This document shows, piece after piece, positions 6,111 through 12,370 of a stretch of 22,518 nucleotides of DNA. The first letter of the stretch is position 1. Each line of letters begins with the position of its first letter. The notes beneath the pieces were generated by a model. It saw only the letters and a list, made by a program, of their open reading frames with translations. It had not been told where the DNA came from and made no database searches. This stretch comes from JBBAAP01 sp043808305 (GTDB lineage: Bacteria; Planctomycetota; MHYJ01; JACQXL01), in the NCBI GenBank assembly GCA_043808305.1, contig JAZDFB010000072.1, forward strand, positions 1 to 22,518, read 5' to 3'. The translations under genes were made by a program, and so were the position numbers.

Positions 6111-6230
6111 AAATACTTCAAATCAATGGCAGCCTATTGCGGCAGGATAACCCGCCCTAATGCTCTCGTCCCGGTATTCAACAGGACTGCGAGCATAACG
6201 GTCATAATTTATCCATAGAAAATAATCGCT
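6111..6230 (-). other. Unassigned stretch with stop-free frame
   Basis: Reading on from the TAG of the NTase gene at 6231-6233, the same frame stays open for 35 codons to a TGA at 6123-6125. It includes YDRYARSPVEYRDESIRAGY but has no start codon. It could be a decayed gene end or untranslated spacer between the NTase gene and the two mini-genes. I cannot assign a family. Confidence 0.3.
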
Positions 6231-6791
6231 CTAAATTATTCGGGTAACCATCTTGGTGAATGTTTTTAGCAAGCAATGCGGGCTTTCGGAGAGTTTGTCG
6301 AATTGATTGAGCCATTTCCTGATATAGCTCCGGTCAAAATCCGGGTGTTTAATCATCATTGTCCGGCAGTCTTCGATATCGCGGGCCCGGCCGGCAAAGA
6401 TCTTGTGGATGATAATGTCTTCCAGCGAGGCGAACCTGGCGGCAGACCGCCCTATTTTTATTTTTTTGCTTCGTTTGATGGCCTGTTTTTCGTAGGGCGT
6501 GAATGAGAATATGAAATCCACCCTGATACCGGTAGCCTTATGGCGGACCGGCAGGACCATTGTCTTTGCGGCAAAGCTCCGATAATCTTTAGGTATTGCC
6601 GTGAGCTTGGCCTCTTTGACCGCTTCCATTAAATCGGGCAGGCGGCCGGTATCCGCGCCGAGGGTTATGTCAATGTCCCGGGTCAGCCGCGGTTCGCCGT
6701 AAATAAGAACGGCCTGCCCGCCTATAATCATATAGGGAATCCGGGCTTTGTCAAGGGCGCGGGCGACTTTTATGATGACCTGCTGGAACAT
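6231..6791 (-). CDS. Nucleotidyltransferase of a two-gene TA-like module
   Basis: A 186-residue MNT-fold protein. Active site: MIIGGQAVLIYGEPRLTRDI with Gly-Gly 24-25, acids Asp39 and Asp41, and a third acid Asp92 in GIRVDFIFS. A later SLEDIIIHKIFAGRARDIED segment is typical of this group. I start at the ATG at 6791 (MFQQVIIK); the frame is open further upstream, but that extension only mirrors the 70-aa partner gene in another frame. The two genes overlap by 22 nt, indicating coupled expression. The predicted activity is nucleotide transfer to an RNA or protein target; the target is unknown. Confidence 0.83.
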   Translation of the reverse strand: MFQQVIIKVARALDKARIPYMIIGGQAVLIYGEPRLTRDIDITLGADTGRLPDLMEAVKEAKLTAIPKDYRSFAAKTMVLPVRHKATGIRVDFIFSFTPYEKQAIKRSKKIKIGRSAARFASLEDIIIHKIFAGRARDIEDCRTMMIKHPDFDRSYIRKWLNQFDKLSESPHCLLKTFTKMVTRII

Positions 6792-6982
6792 CGGTTTAGT
6801 ATGCGGGCGATTCTGATTTCGGTTTCGAGGCCTTCCAAGGAGTTGCCGGACGGGGAAACGCACAAAGCTTTGCTCTCCCGCCACAGGGACTCGGCAATCC
6901 GGAAGGACTGGCTCCGGGTCAGGCGGCTCTGCCGGATTTGGGCGTCTTCAAAGCTCTTGAGCAGTTTACCGTCTTTTATCAT
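6770..6982 (-). CDS. Small partner of the 6231-6791 NTase
   Basis: A 70-residue protein starting MIKDGKLLKSFEDAQIRQSR. It is helical and charged, with a FRIAESLWRESKAL helix (residues 27-40) and a GLETEIRIARILN segment before the C-terminus. I recall this protein type immediately upstream of GGQAVLIYGEPRLTRDID nucleotidyltransferases in many environmental genomes; no function is established to my knowledge. It is first in the operon, with a promoter directly upstream, and overlaps the NTase by 22 nt, the usual place for an antitoxin. Confidence 0.78.
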   Translation of the reverse strand: MIKDGKLLKSFEDAQIRQSRLTRSQSFRIAESLWRESKALCVSPSGNSLEGLETEIRIARILNRCSSRSS

Positions 6983-6986
6983 TGTT

Positions 6987-7016
6987 ATATTAAACCTTTT
7001 TGGGCGGAATTGTCAA
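6987..7016 (-). promoter_or_regulatory. Promoter of the 70-aa / NTase operon
   Basis: TTGACA (7011-7016) with TTAATA at 17 nt (6988-6993) or TAATAT at 18 nt (6987-6992) on the minus strand. Sequence upstream of the -35 (CCTAAAATA) matches the other TA promoters here, although the spacer (TTCCGCCCAAA) is less similar. The start codon is at 6982, so the leader is very short or absent. Confidence 0.62.
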
Positions 7017-7577
7017 TATTTTAGGCTCATTCAGCCACCCCGATGATTATAGTTCGGCTGCCTGTCCCCCTCAAGGGGAGGCCCTCTGGGGCTCTGAAGT
7101 TGCAGCCGACTATACCCGGCAGTAATTTCATAGTTCGGCAGTTTGAGCGTAGCGAATTACTGCCGACTATACTGGGCTGTAAGTCTGGCGCCGAAGCGCC
7201 ATCCAACAGCCCAAGTACAAACTGCCGGAGTATCGGGACGGAGTTTATCCCGCATCAGCGGGGCTGCGGCTACGCAGATCCTTACACTTCGCGGCTCAGT
7301 GCAAGCAGGACAAGTTTACACAGATTTATTTTAGCCACGAATAAACTCGAATAAACACTAAGAATATTCTTTTAGTTTGGCCTTACCTTTCACCACGGAT
7401 TAACACGGATAATACAGAATATCTGCTATTCACCACGAATAAACCCGAATTAACTCGAATAATTATTTTGTCTAACAGGGACTATATGAAACCTTACTTT
7501 TAAAGTCTCTTCAAGTCACTGTTAATACTACTCAGTGGCTTCAGTGTCCTCAGTGGTTGTATTTATTCAGTCATTGG
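7017..7577. repeat. Hairpin cluster and phased repeats downstream of rfbC
   Basis: Three hairpins stand in a row. TATAGTTCGGCTGC (7048-7061) pairs with GCAGCCGACTATA (7102-7114) with one bulged base. ATAGTTCGGCAGT (7130-7142) pairs with ACTGCCGACTAT (7159-7170), again with one bulge. TGGGCTGT (7173-7180) pairs with ACAGCCCA (7206-7213) and encloses a perfect TGGCGC/GCGCCA stem (7186-7201). CCACGAATAAACTCGAAT-type repeats occupy 7334-7460, and CCACTGAGGACACTGAAGCC on the minus strand occupies about 7537-7557. Open frames here are repeat-encoded. Confidence 0.7.
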
Positions 7578-8126
7578 TTACACGGATATGCCGGAATTCT
7601 TCAATGAGGGATGCTTTTTATCCTTATCGGAAACCAGCGGGTTTTTGATTGGCCATTCTATCCCGATATCCGGGTCGTTCCAGATTATGCCCCGGTCGTT
7701 CTCGGGCGAGTATTCCTGGGTGCATTTATACATTACATCTGCCTGGTCGCTCATTACCACAAACCCGTGGGCAAAGTCGGCCGGCACATACAGCATCAGT
7801 TTGTTCAATTCGGACAGCTCGGCGCTGGCCCATTTGCCGTACGTCACGGAACCCTTCCTGATATCCACCGCCACGTCCCAGATAGCGCCCTTGACGCACC
7901 TGACCAGCTTGCCCTGGGCATTGGGCTCATTCTGGTAGTGCAAACCCCGCAACACGTTCCGGACCGAATACGAGTGGTTGTCCTGGACGAAGTGCTCGGT
8001 TATGCCGGCGGCTACAAATTCGCTGTGCTTGTAGGTCTCGATGAAGAACCCGCGGGCATCGGCAAAGACGGCCGGCTCGATGAGGATGACCTCGGGGATG
8101 GATAGTTTGACAAAATTAAAGCTCAT
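7578..8126 (-). CDS. rfbC: dTDP-4-dehydrorhamnose 3,5-epimerase
   Basis: A 182-residue cupin enzyme that epimerises dTDP-4-dehydro-6-deoxyglucose at C3 and C5, the third step to dTDP-L-rhamnose for surface glycans. Family landmarks are present: FADARGFFIETYK (21-33), VLRGLHYQ with the catalytic His63, QGKLVRC with Lys73, VPADFAHGFVV (114-124), and the YKCTQEYSPENDRGI segment containing the active-site Tyr. Length is normal. It lies downstream of rfbA with 254 bp of repeats between them; rfbB and rfbD are not in the window. The C-terminal tail (SLKNSGISV) differs from the remnant at 1560-1655, which ends SLRLADANFSL. Confidence 0.95.
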   Translation of the reverse strand: MSFNFVKLSIPEVILIEPAVFADARGFFIETYKHSEFVAAGITEHFVQDNHSYSVRNVLRGLHYQNEPNAQGKLVRCVKGAIWDVAVDIRKGSVTYGKWASAELSELNKLMLYVPADFAHGFVVMSDQADVMYKCTQEYSPENDRGIIWNDPDIGIEWPIKNPLVSDKDKKHPSLKNSGISV

Positions 8127-8380
8127 AGATACCTTTTACCACTGAGAACACTGATATACACTGATTATTTATTAATTCAATCCATTCAGTTAAAGATTAA
8201 CGCTGACCCCGCTAAAGCGGGATAAGGGACACTAACTCCCGGAGTTTACCCCGCTTCAGGCGGGGGTCGAAGTATCCCTAATAAACTCGAATAATTACTC
8301 TATTCTATAAGGAGGCCAGGAAACCAAGAAAATTATCCGCCTTCTTGGATTCCTTTCAGTGGCTTCAGCGCCCTCAGTGG
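8127..8380. repeat. Repeats between rfbA and rfbC
   Basis: AGGGACACT (8225-8233) pairs with AGTATCCCT (8271-8279) with one mismatch, and encloses a CCCCGCTTCAGGCGGGG hairpin. CCACTGAGAACACTGATATA occurs near 8139, and the related CCACTGAGGGCGCTGAAGCC on the minus strand near 8360-8380. No gene seen. Whether rfbC is read through from rfbA is unclear. Confidence 0.65.
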
Positions 8381-9262
8381 TTATATTACTTTATTAAGCA
8401 GTTTTTCCAGGTATTGCCCGTAACTGCTTTTCTTTAATGGCTCTATCAGTTTTCGGAACTGTTCTTTATTTATATAGCCCAGCTCATAAGCCAGTTCTTC
8501 GACGCAGGCGATTTTCTGCCCCTGCCTCTTTTCAATAATAGCTATAAATTCGCTGGCCTCCAAGAGGTTCTCGCACGAGCCGGTGTCCAGCCAGGCGGTG
8601 CCCCGCCCGAGCAGTTGGACCCGGAGGGTGTTCTTTTTGAGGTATTCGCGGTTGACGTCGGTTATTTCCAGCTCGCCCCGGGCCGACGGTTTCATGGTCT
8701 TGGTTATCTGCACCACGCTGTTGTCGTAATAATACAGGCCGGTGACGGCGTAGTTGGATTTGGGCTGTTTGGGTTTTTCCTCGATGGACAGGGCCTTGCC
8801 GTCCTTGTCGAAGTCGACCACGCCGTATGCCACCGGGTTCTGGACGTAATAGCCGAATACGGTGGCGCCGCGCTTGGCGGCGATGTCGGCCACTGTTTTC
8901 TTTAACAGGTTGCTCAGCCCGTGGCCGTAGAAGATGTTGTCGCCGAGCACCAGGCAGACATCGTCCGGGCCGATGAATTCCTGGCCGATGATGAACGATT
9001 CGGCGATGCCGTTGGGCTTGGCCTGTTCCTTATAGGATATCTTGAGCCCCAGATGCGCGCCGTCGCTGAATATGGCCTTGAACCGGGGCAGGTCCTGGGG
9101 CGTGGAGATTATCAGGATTTCCCTGATGCCGGATATCATCAGGATTGATAAGGGGTAATAAATCATGGGCTTGTCGTAAACGGGCAATAACTGCTTGCAC
9201 ACGGCCATGGTGATGGGATAGAGCCGGGTGCCGCTGCCGCCGGCCAAGATGATACCTTTCAT
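8381..9262 (-). CDS. rfbA: Glucose-1-phosphate thymidylyltransferase
   Basis: A 293-residue enzyme making dTDP-glucose from glucose-1-phosphate and dTTP, the entry step of dTDP-rhamnose synthesis. The nucleotide-binding loop is LAGGSGTRLYPIT (6-18). Asp108 in LVLGDNIFYGHG and Asp226 in GTAWLDTGS are the expected Mg-binding acids, and EEKPKQPKSNYAVTGLYYYD (161-180) is the sugar-binding region. Length is normal and the gene is intact. A strong Shine-Dalgarno AGGAGG lies 8 nt before the ATG. It is followed by rfbC on the same strand. Confidence 0.96.
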   Translation of the reverse strand: MKGIILAGGSGTRLYPITMAVCKQLLPVYDKPMIYYPLSILMISGIREILIISTPQDLPRFKAIFSDGAHLGLKISYKEQAKPNGIAESFIIGQEFIGPDDVCLVLGDNIFYGHGLSNLLKKTVADIAAKRGATVFGYYVQNPVAYGVVDFDKDGKALSIEEKPKQPKSNYAVTGLYYYDNSVVQITKTMKPSARGELEITDVNREYLKKNTLRVQLLGRGTAWLDTGSCENLLEASEFIAIIEKRQGQKIACVEELAYELGYINKEQFRKLIEPLKKSSYGQYLEKLLNKVI

Positions 9263-9610
9263 ATTAAGACCTCCTTAGAGCCAGTTAGGAATTACCCGAT
9301 GCCTATCGGGTAAAGCCGTTACCAGGCTCTTATCCCAAGCGTAGACTTGGGACACACTACCTAATCCCGCTCCCTACGGTCGGGGATAACGTGCCAACCC
9401 CGACGAAATGTCGGGATAAGACCCAGTACGTCACTTTGTTCCTACTGGCTCTAATACGTCACTGCGTTCCAAGTGGCACTAACACGGATATTTTTGTTCC
9501 TTTAATTAAATACATTAAGCCATGGATTAACACGGATAGTACCAAGAATTCCTTTATAATTTAGCCTTATCTTTCGCCGCTTAACCACTGAAGACACTTA
9601 TATACACGGA
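9263..9610. repeat. Repeat-filled spacer upstream of rfbA
   Basis: Holds an ACCCGATGCCTATCGGGT hairpin near 9285-9303. AGACCCAGTA (9419-9428) pairs with TACTGGCTCT (9443-9452) with one mismatch. AAGTGGCACTAAC units follow near 9471, with phased repeats near 9522-9540 and 9584-9612 running up to the HEPN stop codon. No gene seen. Confidence 0.65.
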
Positions 9611-9961
9611 TTATTTTTTTGCCTGCAACCCTTTCAAAACTTCTTTTATACGCGGGCGCAGGTCAGGGATGTCTTTTTTCACGACTGTCCAAACACGTTC
9701 CAGGTTTATGCCGAAATAGAAGTGAATAACTTTATCCCTCATTCCAGCGATGTCTTTCCATGGGATTTCTGAATATTTTTTTCTTATTTCAGCCGGAATG
9801 TGCTTGGCGGCTTCGCCTATTATTTCTATTGACCGGGCCACCGCAAAGTTGGTCTTCTTGTCCCTGGCAAACTGCCTATATGTCATTTGACCTATAAACT
9901 GCTCCGCATCCGACATATTTTCGAGCATATCTTTGATATACAAAGCGATATTTCTTTTCAT
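9611..9961 (-). CDS. HEPN-domain (DUF86) toxin
   Basis: A 116-residue helical protein of the DUF86/HepT class. The motif is RDKVIHFY, giving Arg75, His80 and Tyr82 in RX4HXY spacing; the preceding helix carries ARSIEIIGEAAKHIP (42-56), typical of the family. The predicted role is an RNase toxin held inactive by its MNT partner. It starts in an ATGA overlap with the MNT gene. It is a different subgroup from the 139-aa HEPN at 2997-3416. Confidence 0.87.
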   Translation of the reverse strand: MKRNIALYIKDMLENMSDAEQFIGQMTYRQFARDKKTNFAVARSIEIIGEAAKHIPAEIRKKYSEIPWKDIAGMRDKVIHFYFGINLERVWTVVKKDIPDLRPRIKEVLKGLQAKK

Positions 9962-10251
9962 ATGTAAATAACCTCTTTTAATATCCTGCGTTTAAGCTCC
10001 GGCCGGATGTCTTCCCGGGGAATAAGGTCAACCTTGACACCCAGCAGTTCCGACAGGTAATTCTCGATGCCTACCAGTCCTAAAAGGCTTACCGATTTAT
10101 CTATATCTGCCAGCACGTCCAGGTCGCTCTTTGGACGCTGTTGGTTGCGGGCATATGAGCCAAATATGCCTATTTTTTTGACGCCGTACCTGGACCTGAT
10201 TTCAGGTTCGTACCGTTTGAGCACTATTTTTATGTCTTTCAGTGTCTTCAT
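9958..10251 (-). CDS. Minimal nucleotidyltransferase antitoxin of HEPN pair
   Basis: A 97-residue MNT protein with IGIFGSYARNQQRPKSDLD (Gly-Ser 31-32, Asp43, Asp45) and Asp75 in KVDLIP. It is first in an MNT-HEPN operon in the classical order, with ATGA coupling. Residues 1-47 are almost the same as in the MNT at 3829-4122 (four differences that I see), after which the two proteins diverge strongly. The change point at DNA level is sharp. The likely activity is AMPylation of the HEPN partner. Confidence 0.87.
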   Translation of the reverse strand: MKTLKDIKIVLKRYEPEIRSRYGVKKIGIFGSYARNQQRPKSDLDVLADIDKSVSLLGLVGIENYLSELLGVKVDLIPREDIRPELKRRILKEVIYI

Positions 10252-10260
10252 AATACCTTT

Positions 10261-10289
10261 TATTTAGCTAATTTCCGGTGGATTGTCAA
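10261..10289 (-). promoter_or_regulatory. Promoter of the MNT-HEPN operon (shared TA promoter type)
   Basis: TTGACA (10284-10289), a 17-nt spacer with CACCGGAAATTAGC, then TAAATA (10261-10266) on the minus strand; the ATG is at 10251. It is nearly identical to the promoter at 4133-4161, including the very short leader. Confidence 0.72.
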
Positions 10290-10562
10290 TATTTTGGGCA
10301 TAAGTAAACTGATTGAGCCCCACTCCCTGCGGTCGGGAATAACGTGGCCGTATGTCCCAAGGCTTCGCTTGGGATAAGGGACACTAATTCTCTACGTTCA
10401 AAGTGTCCCTAATACGTCACTATGTTCTTACTGCCACTAACCCATGCACTTCGTTCAGGATAACGTGGCAGTAAGTCGCTTTGCTCCAACTGCCACTAAC
10501 CACAGATTGGGCCGATTTCGCTGATTATTTTCCGCTTATTCCGCTGAATCCGCGGTTAAAAG
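10290..10562. repeat. Hairpin repeats downstream of the acyl-CoA synthetase gene
   Basis: TCCCAAG and CTTGGGA (10355-10374) form one hairpin. AGGGACACT (10377-10385) with AGTGTCCCT (10402-10410) forms a perfect 9-bp stem. GTGGCAGT (10465-10472) with ACTGCCAC (10489-10496) forms a perfect 8-bp stem. A CCACAGATTGGGCCGATT repeat follows at about 10500. No gene seen. Confidence 0.7.
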
Positions 10563-12128
10563 TTAGTACTTCAGCCGGAGCTCGCGGTAGAGGGTCTTGC
10601 CGCTGGTGGTCCGGGGGATGTCGGCTGATTTGATGAAGACAACGCTCTTGGGCTTCTTGTATGACGCCATCTTGTCGCGGCAGTAGTCGATTATCTCCTG
10701 CTCGGTAGCGGTCTGCCCTTCCTTGAGGACGATGACGGCCTTGACGGCCTCGCCCCATTTGTCGTCGTGCACGCCGATGACGGCCACTTCGACAATCTTG
10801 GGATGCAACGCCAGGATTTCCTCGACCTCGGAGGGATAGACGTGCTCGCCGCCGGTGATTATCATATTGTCCTTGCGGTCGACCAGGTAATAGTAGCCGT
10901 CGGCGTCCTTCTTGGCCATGTCGCCGGCGCTGAACCATTCGCCTTTGAAGGCTGATTTGGTCTTTTCGGGCAGTTTGTAGTAACCGTCAAACATCATCGG
11001 GCCGCGGGAATAGAGTTCGCCCACCTGCCCGACCGGCAGTTCGGCGCCGTGGGCGTCGAGTATCTTGATGCGGTCTGTACCCATGGATTCTTTGCCGATG
11101 GACCCGGCCTTGGACAGCTGTTCCTCGGGCCGGAGCACGGTGACGATGCCGGCCTCGGTGGAGCCGTAGCCTTCGTAAAGTTTGGCGTTGGCGAAGTATT
11201 CCATTATCCGCTTCTTGATTTCGCCCCGGGCCGGAGCGGACGAGCAGAGCAGTTTGTTGATGGACGATACGTCGTATTTGGCGCGGACCGCGTCGGGCAA
11301 TCCGAGTATCAGGCTGTAATGGGTGGGGATGAGCGAGATAAACGTGGCCTTGACCCGGGCGACGATGCCCAGGATTTCCTCGGGGTTGAAGTTACGGGCC
11401 GGGTGGACGTAGATGGCGCCGCCGATATAGGTGAAGGTGAACGAAAAATAGGTGCTGTTAACGTGGCAGAGCGGCATCACATTGAGGCAGATGTCGTCCG
11501 GCAGGAAACTGAAATCGCCGGCGTTTATCAGATAAAACGCGATGTAGGACTCGTGCGACCTGAGCACGCCCTTGGGCTTGCCGGTGGTGCCCGAGGTGTA
11601 GAGCAGTACCCAGGTGTCCTTGGGGTCGACGCGGATGCCCGGATCCTTGTCCGGCGCGCCGTTAAGCCAGGGCTCGTAATCAATCCAGGTAACTGACTTG
11701 TCCTTTGGCGCTGTTTTGGAACCATCAGCTATCTTTATGTAATTTTTTATCTTGGGAATCTGCGGCTTAATCTGTTCAATGACCGGAATAAATTCGTTAT
11801 GGACAAAGAACGCCTTGCTGTCGGCGTTGTCGGCGATGTAGGCGACGTCGGCCGGGCTGATGCGGAAGTTTATGGGGTTGATGACAATGCCGGTCCGGGC
11901 GCAGGCCAAGTACAACTCGATGATTTCCAGGCAGTTTTCCAGCAGACAGGATATTTTATCGCCCTTGGTCAGGCCCAGGCCGAGCAGTGCGTTGGACAAC
12001 CGGTCAATGCGGACGTTGAGCTGGCTGTATGTCAGGGCGCGCGATTTGTCCTTGAGCGCGGTCCGGCCGGAATACTTGGCGGCGTTGACCCGGAGCGTCT
12101 CGGCTAAGTTAAGCCATAATGCTGACAT
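10563..12128 (-). CDS. AMP-forming acyl-CoA synthetase (fatty acid-CoA ligase type)
   Basis: A 521-residue ANL-superfamily adenylate-forming enzyme. It activates a carboxylic acid, probably a fatty acid, with ATP and joins it to CoA. Motifs in order: LLYTSGTTGKPKGV P-loop (176-189), YGSTEAG (321-327), GEWFSAGDMAKKDADGYYYL (396-415) with the hinge DRKDN (417-421), GGEHVYPSEVEEIL (426-439), and the catalytic Lys511 in PRTTSGKTLYREL. The gene is complete and of normal length for class I fatty acyl-CoA ligases. Substrate cannot be read from the sequence. It stands alone between repeat spacers, has a weak ribosome site, and is more GC-rich than the TA genes. Confidence 0.92.
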   Translation of the reverse strand: MSALWLNLAETLRVNAAKYSGRTALKDKSRALTYSQLNVRIDRLSNALLGLGLTKGDKISCLLENCLEIIELYLACARTGIVINPINFRISPADVAYIADNADSKAFFVHNEFIPVIEQIKPQIPKIKNYIKIADGSKTAPKDKSVTWIDYEPWLNGAPDKDPGIRVDPKDTWVLLYTSGTTGKPKGVLRSHESYIAFYLINAGDFSFLPDDICLNVMPLCHVNSTYFSFTFTYIGGAIYVHPARNFNPEEILGIVARVKATFISLIPTHYSLILGLPDAVRAKYDVSSINKLLCSSAPARGEIKKRIMEYFANAKLYEGYGSTEAGIVTVLRPEEQLSKAGSIGKESMGTDRIKILDAHGAELPVGQVGELYSRGPMMFDGYYKLPEKTKSAFKGEWFSAGDMAKKDADGYYYLVDRKDNMIITGGEHVYPSEVEEILALHPKIVEVAVIGVHDDKWGEAVKAVIVLKEGQTATEQEIIDYCRDKMASYKKPKSVVFIKSADIPRTTSGKTLYRELRLKY

Positions 12129-12370
12129 CTAATACCCTTTCACCGCTTAACCACTGAAAATACTGAAAACACTGATTATTTCTTTAATTAAGACCTAACC
12201 ACAGATTGACACGGATTCAAATTGGCCACAGATTTATTTTAGCCACTAACCCCGCTAAAGCGGGATAAGGGACACTAACTTGCTCTGCTCGAAGTGTCCC
12301 TAATAGCACTCGAATAAACTCGAACCCTTTTAACTCTGTAACCCTGCAACTCTATAACTTTGTAACTTCG
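12129..12370. repeat. Repeat-filled spacer
   Basis: CCACTGAAAATACTGAAAAC near 12151, CCACAGATTGACACGGATTC near 12200, and CCACAGATTTATTTTAGCC near 12227. A CCCGCTAAAGCGGG hairpin lies at 12251-12264. AGGGACACT (12268-12276) with AGTGTCCCT (12293-12301) forms a perfect 9-bp stem over a 16-nt loop. A run of CTCTGTAACC/CTGCAACTC-like units lies near 12334-12366. No gene seen. Confidence 0.68.

Noticed and set aside
6792..6884. N-terminal extension of the NTase gene to the ATG at 6884
   Set aside because: The extra residues are only the 70-aa partner gene read in another frame; the family start is MFQQ at 6791.
7043..7354. 103-codon plus-strand open frame downstream of rfbC
   Set aside because: It lies wholly in the hairpin repeat cluster and alternative frames are equally open; no family resemblance.
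307..10562. Integron cassette array (TA genes separated by palindromes)
   Set aside because: The palindromes also separate ordinary genes such as accA, rfbA and the acyl-CoA synthetase; I do not find the RYYYAAC/GTTRRRY core pairs of attC, and no integrase is visible.
11049..11696. 215-codon plus-strand open frame opposite the acyl-CoA synthetase
   Set aside because: Antisense shadow of a gene with all ANL-family motifs.
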